Shown in pieces: positions 22,102 through 31,347 of a stretch of DNA of 64,000 nucleotides. This DNA is from Psychromonas sp. CD1 (GTDB lineage Bacteria; Pseudomonadota; Gammaproteobacteria; Enterobacterales; Psychromonadaceae), in the NCBI RefSeq assembly GCF_002239585.1, contig NZ_NDFH01000003.1, positions 930,001 through 994,000 of the forward strand, in the 5' to 3' direction. Numbering within the stretch: the first letter of the stretch is position 1; every line of letters begins with the position of its first letter. The position numbers were made by a program, and so were the translations under genes. The notes under the pieces were generated by a model. The model did not search any database, had not been told where the DNA came from, and saw only the letters and a program-made list of their open reading frames with translations.

Positions 22102-23754
22102 ATGATGGTTTTTCGGTTTTTTTGTCAATTAAAAGACAAACACTTACATTTTAAAATGAATACAATTATATTAATTCTGAGCACTTATTATGCTCTGATA
22201 TTTAATATGCCTTTGGTTATTCTTTTTTTTGATTTAGCAAAAAACAACGCGCCTTTAGTTGCCTATAGTGGTTTTTTTTTATTATTGAGTTGCTTTATCA
22301 TTCTGTTTTCTTGCCTATCATTACCCTACTTATTTAAAATTGTTCTCATCCCTTTACTATTAACTTCCGCAATGAGTTTTTATGCGACAGAGCAATATAA
22401 TACTATTTTTGATAGCAGTATGATTGAGAACATTTTAGACACCAATATGGCGGAATCTCTTACCTATTTGAATGCTTACAGCTTACTGTATTTTATATTT
22501 TTAGGTGTTTCCCCCGCTGTTTTACTATTTTTTGTTAAAATAAAATATGCAAAAAACATTTTCAAAGAAATATTACATCGCTTATCACTCGTATTAGGAG
22601 CCTGCTTATTAATCTTTTTTATTGCTTTTTTTTACTATAAAGATTATGCATCTATCGGCAGAAATAACTCTTATTTAAATAAAATGATCTTACCCGCCTA
22701 TGCTTTTAATCTATTTAAATACGCAGGACATCAATATTTCAACAAAAAATTACCCTTTCTAGAATTAGGTAATGATGCAACGTTATTACCCACAAAAAAC
22801 AAAAAACCTAATTTAGTTGTTATTATTTTAGGTGAAACAGCTCGCTCTCAAAACTATACCTATAATGGTTATTTTAGAAATTCATCCCCGTATACCCAAA
22901 AACAAAACTTGATCCCGTTTCTAAATACTCAATCTTGTGGTACTTATACCGCGTTATCCTTACCCTGTATGTTTTCAACTATGACCAGAAATAATTACAA
23001 TAAAGCACGTGCTATAACACAAGATAATCTATTAGATATTCTGCATAAAAGTGGTATTAATATTCTTTGGATAGACAATGATGGAGGAGATAAAGGTATT
23101 GCAAATAATTTTAAAACAATTTACGTATCAATGAAAAATCAAGCTCGTTATTGCACTTCTTCTAATTGTGTTGATGAAGCACTCATCGCAGAATTAAAGA
23201 AACAACTGACGTTAAAAAACAATATAATATCAGACGATAATCTTATTGTTTTGCATCTAAAAGGTAGCCATGGCCCCACTTATTGGCAAAGATATCCCAA
23301 AAACAAAAGTCGTTATAAACCCTCGTGTGATCGCAAAGATATTGAACATTGCACGGATCAGGAAATTAAAAATGTTTACGATAATAGCTTAGCTTATACT
23401 GATTATATTATATCGTTAGCAATTAATACGTTACAAAAACAAGAAAACAATTACAATGTAGCATTAACTTACATTTCTGATCATGGTGAATCTTTAGGTG
23501 AAGGTGGCTTATATTTACATGGGACACCTTATGCGTTCGCACCAAAAGAACAAACGCATGTCCCTTGGTCCCTCTGGTTACCCCAACAATATGCAACGGC
23601 AAATAATATTAATACCGCATGCTTACGTAAAAAAGGAAAATCAGGTGGATTGTCACACGATAATTTTTTCCACAGCATGCTCGGATTACTTGGTGTAAAA
23701 ACAACAATAAAAGATAACAAATTAGATATATTTTCCTCTTGCGTCCGAGAATAA
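22102..23754 (+). CDS. eptA: Lipid A phosphoethanolamine transferase (EptA/PmrC type)
   Basis: Inner-membrane enzyme that moves phosphoethanolamine from phosphatidylethanolamine to lipid A, which lowers surface charge and sensitivity to cationic peptides. 550 residues: about five N-terminal transmembrane helices (to ~190), then a periplasmic sulfatase-fold domain. Active-site motifs are visible: LGETARSQNY (metal Glu), CGTYTALSLPCMFS (nucleophile Thr), and SDHGESLGEGGLYLHG (metal Asp-His). GGAG lies just before the start; ATG 22105 is an equally good choice. A two-component system follows 2 bp downstream, giving the eptA-pmrA-pmrB order of the pmrCAB operon. Confidence 0.93.
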   Translation: MMVFRFFCQLKDKHLHFKMNTIILILSTYYALIFNMPLVILFFDLAKNNAPLVAYSGFFLLLSCFIILFSCLSLPYLFKIVLIPLLLTSAMSFYATEQYNTIFDSSMIENILDTNMAESLTYLNAYSLLYFIFLGVSPAVLLFFVKIKYAKNIFKEILHRLSLVLGACLLIFFIAFFYYKDYASIGRNNSYLNKMILPAYAFNLFKYAGHQYFNKKLPFLELGNDATLLPTKNKKPNLVVIILGETARSQNYTYNGYFRNSSPYTQKQNLIPFLNTQSCGTYTALSLPCMFSTMTRNNYNKARAITQDNLLDILHKSGINILWIDNDGGDKGIANNFKTIYVSMKNQARYCTSSNCVDEALIAELKKQLTLKNNIISDDNLIVLHLKGSHGPTYWQRYPKNKSRYKPSCDRKDIEHCTDQEIKNVYDNSLAYTDYIISLAINTLQKQENNYNVALTYISDHGESLGEGGLYLHGTPYAFAPKEQTHVPWSLWLPQQYATANNINTACLRKKGKSGGLSHDNFFHSMLGLLGVKTTIKDNKLDIFSSCVRE

Positions 23755-23756
23755 AC

Positions 23757-24443
23757 ATGAAATTACTTATTATTGAAGATTCAGAGCCGTTACGCCGCAG
23801 TTTAATGGTCGGGTTTAAACATTTAGGATTTAGTGTCGATACTAGTGCCGATGGCTCCGAAGGACTTAGCATGGCCTTAACCAATGACTATGATTTTATT
23901 CTGTTAGATTTAATGTTGCCTCATGTCGATGGTATAAGCCTATTAAAAACCCTCAGAAAAATGGGAAAACAAGCTAAGGTCATTGTTTTATCTGCAAAGT
24001 CCTTATCCTCAGATAAAATAGAAGCACTTTTATCGGGTGCAGATGATTATATGACTAAGCCTTTTTCTTTTGATGAATTACACGCACGGATTTTATCGAT
24101 TGCACGTCGCGGACTTATCACTAATAAAAACAATAAAATATCAATTTCACTCTTTACGTTAGATCTTTTAACCAAAACACTCACCTACAAAACGCAATTA
24201 ATTAACCTCACAAAAAATGAATTTTTAATCATTGAATGTTTGTTTTTATCTGCGGGCCGAGTCATCAATATCGAACAAATAAGTGAAGCTGTCGCGGGCT
24301 CCTTTGAAAGTCTCTCTAAGAATTGTATTGAAGCGCACCTTTCAACCATCCGAAAAAAAATACGCAAATTTAGCAATGAGCCTTTGATTCAAAACAAACG
24401 TGGGTTTGGTTATTTTGTGAGCAAAAAAAATGCGATCAATTAA
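23757..24443 (+). CDS. pmrA: OmpR-family response regulator (PmrA-like)
   Basis: 228 residues from ATG 23757; the open frame extends to 23739 but would overlap eptA. Receiver domain with the acidic pair E7-D8, phosphoacceptor D51 in LLDLMLP, and the conserved Lys in MTKPF. The C-terminal winged helix ends with RGFGYFV. It should bind DNA and control the operon and other envelope genes after phosphorylation by the kinase encoded next, which overlaps it by 14 bp. The PmrA name is inferred from the operon with eptA; sequence alone supports only an OmpR/PmrA-type regulator. Confidence 0.85.
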   Translation: MKLLIIEDSEPLRRSLMVGFKHLGFSVDTSADGSEGLSMALTNDYDFILLDLMLPHVDGISLLKTLRKMGKQAKVIVLSAKSLSSDKIEALLSGADDYMTKPFSFDELHARILSIARRGLITNKNNKISISLFTLDLLTKTLTYKTQLINLTKNEFLIIECLFLSAGRVINIEQISEAVAGSFESLSKNCIEAHLSTIRKKIRKFSNEPLIQNKRGFGYFVSKKNAIN

Positions 24444-25854
24444 ACAAAGCTTAGTCAAGAAAATCACCGTCATGATTGCCTGTATCTTCGGTTTTACTTT
24501 TTTTATTATTGATCAAAATATAGATAACTTAGCATTAGAGACCTTCGAGAGTTCATTGATAGAAAAATCTAATTACATGAAATCATTAGCTTATATAAGC
24601 GATTCAGGACTCTCATTTAATTTAAAAAACGAATATTTAACAGAATTTTCAAGCGCACAGAACACACAATATTTCCAACTTTGGCATAAAAAAACAACGA
24701 TACGCTCCGCCTCATTACAAGTCCTACCCGATGTCGATTTATTCCACTCTAAAATCCCATTAGACAACTATAAAATATATGATGTGACATTACCAGATGG
24801 ACGCGCAGGAAAAAGTATTGTTTGTCATTTTTCAGCACAAAAAGCATTTTTTTTGAAAAATAAGGCTTCTTCATTAGATACTTCCGTATACATGACACTT
24901 GCAGTGCCAGCTTCGCGTATTCTTTTTATTGAACACTTAATTGATGCAATCTTACTCGCCAGCTTTTTTTTGAGCGTTTTATTTATGCGCTATGCATTGA
25001 TCCATTTAATAACACAGAGTCTTTTCCCTTTATTTCAACTCATTGAGCAACTTAAAAGTATTGATATCAGCGCAGGGAGATCAAAACTACCTGATTCAAC
25101 CTTAAAAATAGAAGAGATTGAACCGATTAGAGCTGATTTAAATCATTTTATTCAAAGCAATTATAATTTACTCAAAAAAGAGAAGCGACTCGGTGCAGAT
25201 ATAGCACATGAATTGAAAACGCCTATTGCAGAATTAATTAGCCTCAGCGAAATATTAATAAAATATCCAGATGAACCTTGCATCGCATCAACATATAAAG
25301 AGGATGTGCTCAATATTTCACTCAAAATGAAAGGCCTAGTAAATAATTTATTATTGCTACACCAGAGTGCATCCCCTAACTTTAGCCTATCCCCTAGTGA
25401 GCTTTCTCTGCCTGATTTTATCAGCACTCTACTTCGAGAATTAGCCTTTAAATATAGCAATATTAAACAGCGTATTACACTCTTAAATAAATGCGCACAT
25501 ACAACTATTCACATAGATACTTTTAGCTTGCATATTATCCTTATCAATTTACTTGATAACGCCTTATTTTATAGCCCTAATAACTCTAAAATATTATTTG
25601 CAATTATTAAAAACAAGAAAAACCAAATAGAAGTTAGTATCGAAAATGAGCTTGTATCTCCTTTTGTAAATGACGAATTAATACAATTAAATGAACCCTT
25701 ATTTCGCGTCGATAACGCACGTAACACGAACAATCGTCATGGGCTAGGTTTATCCATTGTGCAGAACATTTGTGACCGAAATAAACTGGCATTAAAAATA
25801 ACACAAAAAGATAATCTGCATATTAAATTTTCTTTTAGTCTAAATAAAAAATAG
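24430..25854 (+). CDS. pmrB: Sensor histidine kinase (PmrB-like)
   Basis: 474-residue inner-membrane sensor. A transmembrane helix lies at about 12-28 and a second at about 165-190, with a periplasmic sensor segment of roughly 135 residues between. The H-box is DIAHELKTPIAEL (H260), the N-box INLLDNALFYSP and the G-box HGLGLSIV. Start overlaps the regulator gene by 14 bp, which suggests translational coupling. Presumed partner of the PmrA-like regulator. The sensor segment is poor in the ExxE iron motifs known from Salmonella PmrB, so its signal cannot be predicted. Confidence 0.85.
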   Translation: MRSIKQSLVKKITVMIACIFGFTFFIIDQNIDNLALETFESSLIEKSNYMKSLAYISDSGLSFNLKNEYLTEFSSAQNTQYFQLWHKKTTIRSASLQVLPDVDLFHSKIPLDNYKIYDVTLPDGRAGKSIVCHFSAQKAFFLKNKASSLDTSVYMTLAVPASRILFIEHLIDAILLASFFLSVLFMRYALIHLITQSLFPLFQLIEQLKSIDISAGRSKLPDSTLKIEEIEPIRADLNHFIQSNYNLLKKEKRLGADIAHELKTPIAELISLSEILIKYPDEPCIASTYKEDVLNISLKMKGLVNNLLLLHQSASPNFSLSPSELSLPDFISTLLRELAFKYSNIKQRITLLNKCAHTTIHIDTFSLHIILINLLDNALFYSPNNSKILFAIIKNKKNQIEVSIENELVSPFVNDELIQLNEPLFRVDNARNTNNRHGLGLSIVQNICDRNKLALKITQKDNLHIKFSFSLNKK

Positions 25855-25865
25855 AAAGCAGAACA

Positions 25866-25930
25866 TGTTTCCTCACCTATCCATAAATACAATGATGTGT
25901 TTCCTCACCTATCCATAAATACAATGATGT
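25866..25930. repeat. 32-bp perfect tandem duplication upstream of dgkA
   Basis: Two exact 32-bp copies, 25867-25898 and 25899-25930, each starting GTTTCCTCACCTATCC. They fill most of the spacer between pmrB and dgkA. A TATACT at 25931-25936 directly after the second copy could be a -10 element for dgkA. Confidence 0.95.
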
Positions 25931-25976
25931 TATACTACAATGTCTAAAACCGATAAATCAATCAAAGTGGTACACT

Positions 25977-26348
25977 ATGAAACCTAGTATGACCGGACTT
26001 AAGCGTATTTGTTTTGCAACTAAATATTCATTACAAGGCTTAAAAGCAGCATGGATAAATGAAGCTGCCTTTCGACAAGAATTACTTCTTTTCATTATAT
26101 TTGCAGCGATAACATGTCTGCTTCCCGTCAGTAATCTCGAACAACTCGCATTGATTGCTTGTTTATTTTTAGTGCTCATAGTAGAGCTTATCAATTCAGC
26201 TATCGAAGCTATCGTAGACAGAATTGGTCCTGAAATACATGAGTTGAGTGGCAGGGCAAAAGATATTGGCTCCGCAAGTGTTTTCCTCGCTCTACTTTTA
26301 ACCATATTTACATGGGTAATGATTCTATTGCCAAAGGTAGGGATATAA
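25977..26348 (+). CDS. dgkA: Diacylglycerol kinase
   Basis: Small inner-membrane kinase (123 residues, three transmembrane helices) that phosphorylates diacylglycerol to phosphatidate. The signature VELINSAIEAIVDRIGPEIHELSGRAKDIGSA contains the catalytic Glu and the metal and ATP ligands. It follows eptA-pmrAB in the same direction after 122 bp. EptA releases diacylglycerol from phosphatidylethanolamine, so the neighbour supplies the recycling step. It ends in a terminator shared with rpoS. Confidence 0.97.
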   Translation: MKPSMTGLKRICFATKYSLQGLKAAWINEAAFRQELLLFIIFAAITCLLPVSNLEQLALIACLFLVLIVELINSAIEAIVDRIGPEIHELSGRAKDIGSASVFLALLLTIFTWVMILLPKVGI

Positions 26349-26364
26349 ACCGTTTGAAAAATCA

Positions 26365-26398
26365 AAAAACAAACACATCATAAAATATGTTTGTTTTT
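26365..26398. terminator. Bidirectional terminator between dgkA and rpoS
   Basis: 11-bp perfect stem AAAAACAAACA / TGTTTGTTTTT (26365-26375 with 26388-26398) between the convergent 3' ends, with T-runs on both strands. Confidence 0.8.
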
Positions 26399-26404
26399 AA
26401 TCAC

Positions 26405-27298
26405 TTAGATATGAAACAAGGACTCTATTGACAATCCTTGTTGTGAAAGAACCTCACGTAAACATTTTAAGGCTTCCACTTGAATTTGTCGTACACGTTC
26501 TCTGGTTAAACCAATTTCTCGACCTACATTTTCAAGCGTTGCAGCCTCATAGCCTAACAGACCAAAACGTCTTGCTAACACTTCTCGTTGTTTAGGATTT
26601 AAATCTTCAAGCCATTCAATGATACGTAATTTCATGTCTTCATTTTGTAATTCATTTTCAGGAATGATTTCTTTTCTATCAGGAATGATATCGAGTAATT
26701 CTTTATCTGAGTTATTACCGATGGGAATATCTACGGAACTAATCCGTTCATTAAGCTTTAATATTTTAGACACATCTTTGGCTGGCACATCTAAAGAAAG
26801 AGCGATATCTTCAGCGGTTGGCTCATGAGTTAGTGAATGAGATAACTCTCTCGCGGTTCTTAAATAAACATTTAAGCGTTTTACAATATGAATAGGTAAT
26901 CGTATCGTCCGAGTTTGATTCATTATCGCGCGTTCAATCGTTTGTCTTATCCACCACGTTGCATAGGTTGAGAAACGAAAGCCTTTTTCAGGATCAAACT
27001 TTTCAACAGCCCTGATCAAGCCTAAATTACCCTCTTCAACAAGATCTAAAAGAGATAAGCCTCTATTAGTATAACGACGCGATATCTTCACTACGAGTCG
27101 TAAATTGCTTTCAATCATACGTTTACGGGCAACATCATCACCACGCAAAGAACGCCGAGCATAATAGACTTCTTCAGGCGCTGTTAATAGAGGCGTGAAT
27201 CCAATTTCACTAAGATACAATTGTGTTGCATCCATCACCTTTGGCCCTAGACTCGCTTTATCCTTCGTTTTTTTTACTGTTTTTACCGCTCTCGTCAT
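26405..27298 (-). CDS. rpoS: RNA polymerase sigma factor RpoS (sigma-38)
   Basis: Stationary-phase and general stress sigma factor. 297 residues against 330 in E. coli; the shortage is at the N-terminus. Region 2 has [16 protein letters not shown] and [19 protein letters not shown]. Region 4 has [30 protein letters not shown]. The DPE motif that binds Crl is at residues 102-104. The N-terminal segment [20 protein letters not shown] is lysine-rich where E. coli is acidic, and an in-frame TAA lies 6 codons upstream, so no longer form is encoded here. It sits downstream of nlpD as usual, with a 100-bp spacer. Confidence 0.97.
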   Translation of the reverse strand: MTRAVKTVKKTKDKASLGPKVMDATQLYLSEIGFTPLLTAPEEVYYARRSLRGDDVARKRMIESNLRLVVKISRRYTNRGLSLLDLVEEGNLGLIRAVEKFDPEKGFRFSTYATWWIRQTIERAIMNQTRTIRLPIHIVKRLNVYLRTARELSHSLTHEPTAEDIALSLDVPAKDVSKILKLNERISSVDIPIGNNSDKELLDIIPDRKEIIPENELQNEDMKLRIIEWLEDLNPKQREVLARRFGLLGYEAATLENVGREIGLTRERVRQIQVEALKCLREVLSQQGLSIESLFHI

Positions 27299-27398
27299 TA
27301 TCGCAAGACCCCTTTATTAAATATATTTATTAACTCTCCATAGAGAGCTATAACCTTATCTAAAGACAATATTTACGAGAGAATAGCCTTGCTAAAAC

Positions 27399-28244
27399 CT
27401 AACGTTCTGGCAAATAACGTTCTGGATCGACAGACTTACCCCTATAACGGATCTCAAAATGTAAAAATACATTGTTTGTTCCACTATCTCCCATTGTAGC
27501 AATTTTCTGGCCAACTTTAATTGATTCATTTTCATGCACTAATAGTTTTTCATTATGTGCATAAGCACTTAAATAATCATAACTATGTTTAATAATAATT
27601 AAATTACCATAACCACGTAGCCCACTACCAGCATAAACTACTATGCCAGACGCGGCCGCATATATCGCGGTGCCTCGTTTATCCTTTAAACTAATTCCTT
27701 TCATTCCTGATTGAGAAGCAGAAAATATTTTAATCAACTTTCCTTTTGTTGGCCATTGCCAAACACTTACTTTCCCCCTATTGAGAGTCACTTTTTTATC
27801 AATAGAATGTTTAGCATAAACTGTTGCTTTTTTCTGCACAAGTCCTTTATGTACTTTTTTGATAGTACTTTGGCTTTGATGCACTCTTTTCTTTGATTTT
27901 TTCAAACTTTCGTAATATAGCTCACGCTTTTTAGAAGATGATGTAACGGATACACTGCCTTTTTTAAGCTCTGGAACTAATATTAAAACCTGTCCAAGAT
28001 AAATAGTATACGGAGAAGAAAGGTGATTATTTCTTATTAATACTTTTATAGACAGGTTATTAACCCAAGCAATGCCATATAGCGTATCCCATTTTTGTAC
28101 GGTATACGTTGAATTATCTGATTTTTTTACGTTATGTCTTTGAAATTCACTTAACGTTAAATCACTTATTGGAGCTTGCCACTTTCCCGATGAGCATCCA
28201 ACGATAAAAAAACTTAAAATAAAAACACAAAAAAAATAACGCAT
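27399..28244 (-). CDS. nlpD: Lipoprotein NlpD, LysM and degenerate M23 domains
   Basis: 281 residues. Signal peptide with lipobox FIVGC|SS (lipidated Cys17), a LysM domain (YTVQKWDTLYGIAW to LILVPEL), a lysine-rich linker, and a C-terminal LytM/M23 domain (AAASGIVVYAGSG, YGNLIIIKHSYDYLSAYAHN). The zinc ligands are incomplete: the first His-Asp motif is absent and the last HxH is LH (FLHFEIR). That fits NlpD as a non-catalytic activator of the amidase AmiC at the division septum. It starts 2 bp after yqaA. In relatives the rpoS promoter lies inside nlpD; I could not locate one here. Confidence 0.93.
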   Translation of the reverse strand: MRYFFCVFILSFFIVGCSSGKWQAPISDLTLSEFQRHNVKKSDNSTYTVQKWDTLYGIAWVNNLSIKVLIRNNHLSSPYTIYLGQVLILVPELKKGSVSVTSSSKKRELYYESLKKSKKRVHQSQSTIKKVHKGLVQKKATVYAKHSIDKKVTLNRGKVSVWQWPTKGKLIKIFSASQSGMKGISLKDKRGTAIYAAASGIVVYAGSGLRGYGNLIIIKHSYDYLSAYAHNEKLLVHENESIKVGQKIATMGDSGTNNVFLHFEIRYRGKSVDPERYLPER

Positions 28245-28246
28245 CG

Positions 28247-28834
28247 CTAATACTTCATAAATAAATATAAAGCAACTGCACTAAGCACCACAAGCCAACC
28301 TAATAAATCGATATATTTACTTAATTTCTTTTCCATTCTATGCCCCCCAAAAACCATTAAAGCAACCACCAAGAAAAAACGCATTGCACGTCCAATCAAA
28401 GCAATAAAAATAAAGGGCCAAAATGCCATGGCTACGACCCCTGCTGTGATCGTGAATATTTTAAAAGGAATAGGCGTAAAACTGGCAATAAAAATCACCA
28501 TGACGCCCCATTTAGCAAACCAGTCCTGTGCATTTAACATCGGCTCTTGATAGTGCATAAACTCAATAAAAGGCACCACCACAGGAGTGTATAAAAGTTG
28601 CCCTATATAATAGCCAACAGCGCCCCCTAACACAGAGAAAAATGTGGCACCAAATGCAAATTTCCATGCGTATTGACGTTTAGAAAGAGCCATTGGCGCT
28701 AACATAATATCAACCGGAATAGGCCAAAAAATGGATTCTATAAAAGCCATAAAATACAGATAATACGGCGCATGTTTATGCTGAGAATAAAACATAACTT
28801 TTTTGTACAATGGAGAAAATATTTTCACTATCAT
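28247..28834 (-). CDS. yqaA: YqaA-family inner-membrane protein (VTT/DedA-like)
   Basis: 195-residue membrane protein with about five hydrophobic segments. The family features HAPYYLYFMAFIESIFWPIPVDIMLAPMAL and TPIPFKIFTITAGV resemble the VTT domain motifs of DedA-type proteins, which are linked to lipid scrambling and membrane homeostasis; the exact role of YqaA is unknown. In vibrios a gene of this type lies between pcm and nlpD, and here too it directly precedes nlpD with a 2-bp gap. GAG just before the start is a weak ribosome binding site. Confidence 0.82.
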   Translation of the reverse strand: MIVKIFSPLYKKVMFYSQHKHAPYYLYFMAFIESIFWPIPVDIMLAPMALSKRQYAWKFAFGATFFSVLGGAVGYYIGQLLYTPVVVPFIEFMHYQEPMLNAQDWFAKWGVMVIFIASFTPIPFKIFTITAGVVAMAFWPFIFIALIGRAMRFFLVVALMVFGGHRMEKKLSKYIDLLGWLVVLSAVALYLFMKY

Positions 28835-29139
28835 TCTCGTTAATTTAATAAGGTATAGCTAACCAATGAGCGAGAAGTTGTAATTGCTCATTTACGGTTA
28901 AATCAATTTTTAAACGTGCCTCTAACATCTGAAACACTGTAATATATTTTCAAGTATCTGCACAGCATAAGCACTAGTTGAAAATATTATTCATCCGCCA
29001 ATACATAGCGATCAAGCATAAAGTACATTGTGCTCCCTTCTTGTCGAACTCCCTAATATCGTTCTTTTTTCTTTTTTCTTAAAAGTAACAATGCAAAGCC
29101 CTAGTGAAGATAGCCCTTTATCATTACTTAACCCTAAAT
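28835..29139. other. Gap where surE and pcm would be expected
   Basis: 305 bp between truD and yqaA. In related genomes surE and pcm sit here; neither is present. Only short frames remain on the minus strand, including one ending NEQLQLLAHWLAIPY just before yqaA (stop near 28850) whose DLT...WL spacing is faintly like the end of SurE. This is too weak to call a pseudogene. A 13-codon ORF behind AAGGGAG also occurs and is probably chance. Confidence 0.4.
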
Positions 29140-30171
29140 TTATTTAATTAGTTCACGTAAAATACTTGTTGCATAACAACCCGATGTTAAATAAAAATTT
29201 ATCGTCACTGTATTTTCATTCTGCCAAAGCGCAGAGAACTGCTCTGCAAACAATAGTAATGGTCGACGCGCTTGTTTTAAACCATTTTTAGCAAGTCCAG
29301 CTTGCAATGAAGAATAAGACTTTAAGTTTTCCATTTCATAGTCTAATGCCTTAAACTCGGAGGTTAATTCTCCCGCACCCCACAATGGGCCAGTTAAACA
29401 TATTTCCCTATCTTTTAGCCTTGTAAAGGCTTCGTCATTAAGCTCTGTTAATGGGAAAAAGGAACGATTACCCACAAACTGCACACAATCACCTAAAAGT
29501 GGTATATTATAAATACCATCTTTAATACGCACCGATAACAGGTGATTAAAAAGATAGCTACGCGCAGCACTTAAATACATACCACGTTTAAACCTATCTT
29601 TTATTTTCCGCCCTGCAAACATATATTCAGCAGCTTGCACATTAAACCCATCGAAACCAAAACGTTGTTCACCAAAATAGTTAGGTACGCCTTTTTGTAT
29701 ATTAACAAAAGCTTTCTCGAGTAGAGCTTTATCACTCACATCCCGTAATGTGATGGAAAAATAATTACCCGCTAATGCACCCGTTTTAATTTTTTTATGA
29801 TGCCGGATAACTTTATGAATGATCACCCCAGGAGAGCTAAACAAACTAAAATCTGGCGTTATCTTTCCTGGGATATGCAATGAAAACCACTGCCATGTGT
29901 CTGCTTGTCTATCTTTAAGACCTGCATAACTGACATTACGCGCAGGAATACCAGCAAACTTTGCCAATTGTCGCGCCAAATATTGCGTGTTTTCTCCTAC
30001 TTTTTGTACCCATAAACAAACATGCTCACCCTCACCAGTTAAAACAAAACCTAAATCTTCACGGACAACAAAATCAGCACAAGATTGCTTATAAAGAGCA
30101 TGGGCTTTAATTTCTCCATACAAAAAACTAAAATCAAGACTAAATGTATTATTTGATATTTCTTCTTTCAT
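29140..30171 (-). CDS. truD: tRNA pseudouridine(13) synthase TruD
   Basis: Modifies U13 in tRNA-Glu. 343 residues (E. coli 349). The catalytic Asp is in NVSYAGLKDRQADTWQWFSL. FVVREDLGF, GVPNYFGEQRFG and the C-terminal RRPLLLF are family signatures. The stop of ispF lies 2 bp upstream, so it is part of the ftsB-ispD-ispF-truD operon. Confidence 0.96.
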   Translation of the reverse strand: MKEEISNNTFSLDFSFLYGEIKAHALYKQSCADFVVREDLGFVLTGEGEHVCLWVQKVGENTQYLARQLAKFAGIPARNVSYAGLKDRQADTWQWFSLHIPGKITPDFSLFSSPGVIIHKVIRHHKKIKTGALAGNYFSITLRDVSDKALLEKAFVNIQKGVPNYFGEQRFGFDGFNVQAAEYMFAGRKIKDRFKRGMYLSAARSYLFNHLLSVRIKDGIYNIPLLGDCVQFVGNRSFFPLTELNDEAFTRLKDREICLTGPLWGAGELTSEFKALDYEMENLKSYSSLQAGLAKNGLKQARRPLLLFAEQFSALWQNENTVTINFYLTSGCYATSILRELIK

Positions 30172-30173
30172 TT

Positions 30174-30662
30174 TTAAATTTCAACACTCTGTTTAAGTAA
30201 TAACGTTACCGCATGTGTAGCGATACCTTCTTTACGCCCAATATATCCAAGCTTTTCAGTCGTCGTTGCTTTTACATTTATTTTATCTATGTGCACATCA
30301 ACTAAGCCCGCTATTTCTGCGCGCATCCTATCTATAAAGGGGGACATTTTAGGCGCTTCCGCAATAATACTAATATCTATATTCCCTATTTTATAGCCTC
30401 TATCTTGCACTAAACAGAAAACTTTTTTTAATAATTCACGGCTATCTACACCCGCATATTGCGCATCCGTATCCGGAAAATGTCGACCAATATCTCCTAG
30501 TGCAAGTGCACCTAACAATGCATCACACAATGCATGTAACGCAACATCACCATCAGAATGTGCCAGTAATCCTTGCTCGTACGGTATTTTTATGCCCGCA
30601 ATAGTTATTGGTCCATCTCCACCAAACTTATGTACGTCAAAGCCATGCCCTATACGGATCAT
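30174..30662 (-). CDS. ispF: 2-C-methyl-D-erythritol 2,4-cyclodiphosphate synthase
   Basis: Fifth step of the MEP isoprenoid pathway. 162 residues (E. coli 159), trimeric. Zinc ligands are in [10 protein letters not shown] and [29 protein letters not shown] follows. [21 protein letters not shown] is the C-terminal signature. It lies 4 bp after ispD, the enzyme two steps earlier; the kinase ispE is not in the window. Confidence 0.98.
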   Translation of the reverse strand: MIRIGHGFDVHKFGGDGPITIAGIKIPYEQGLLAHSDGDVALHALCDALLGALALGDIGRHFPDTDAQYAGVDSRELLKKVFCLVQDRGYKIGNIDISIIAEAPKMSPFIDRMRAEIAGLVDVHIDKINVKATTTEKLGYIGRKEGIATHAVTLLLKQSVEI

Positions 30663-30666
30663 AAGA

Positions 30667-31335
30667 TTATCCTTTTAAATAAAATTCCGCTAATTTCAAA
30701 TCTGCAGGACAAGTGATTTTTAAATTGTCCATCCGTCCTTCAATAAGTTGTACTGGTACACCATAATATTCCATTGCAGAAGCTTCATCAGTGATGTCAT
30801 TAGTACCTCGCACAGCTAAAATCGCTTTGATTAACAAACCATTATTAAACATTTGTGGTGTTAATGCATGCCATAAATTTTCACGTGCCACTGTTTTTAA
30901 AATCTGATTTTGTGCATTTGTACGTTTCATCGTATCGCACACTTTTGAGGCTAAAATGGCGCCCTGCCCCGTTTTTAATACATGTTGGATCAATTTATCT
31001 ACATCCGATTTCTTTAAACAAGGTCGAGCAGCATCGTGCACTAAGACATACTCATCTTTTTCGATTTTCTGTAACCCAGCCAAAACAGAATCGACTCGCT
31101 CAGCTCCCCCCTCTACAATCTCGATTTTCGGATGTTGAGCGATACTTAAATATTTAAACCATATATCATCGTGTGCGAGCGACACGATAATACGGTGAAT
31201 GTTTGGGTGGGCAATGAAGGGAGCTAAACTATATTCGATAATGCTTTGGTCTAATATTTTTAAATATTGTTTAGGAATTTTTGCCCCTACACGCTGACCG
31301 ATTCCGGCAGCTGGGATAACAACGGTAAAATTCAA
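30667..31335 (-). CDS. ispD: 2-C-methyl-D-erythritol 4-phosphate cytidylyltransferase
   Basis: Third step of the MEP pathway, joining MEP to CTP. 222 residues (E. coli 236). The CTP-binding loop [28 protein letters not shown] and the C-terminal [10 protein letters not shown] are typical. The gene is 12 bp downstream of ftsB. Its substrate is made by Dxr, encoded at 57437-58639 in this window. Confidence 0.97.
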   Translation of the reverse strand: MNFTVVIPAAGIGQRVGAKIPKQYLKILDQSIIEYSLAPFIAHPNIHRIIVSLAHDDIWFKYLSIAQHPKIEIVEGGAERVDSVLAGLQKIEKDEYVLVHDAARPCLKKSDVDKLIQHVLKTGQGAILASKVCDTMKRTNAQNQILKTVARENLWHALTPQMFNNGLLIKAILAVRGTNDITDEASAMEYYGVPVQLIEGRMDNLKITCPADLKLAEFYLKG

Positions 31336-31347
31336 AAAACACCTCTT

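Noticed and set aside
28850..28950. surE pseudogene
   Set aside because: Similarity is limited to a DLT...WL spacing over about 20 residues, too little to support a pseudogene call.
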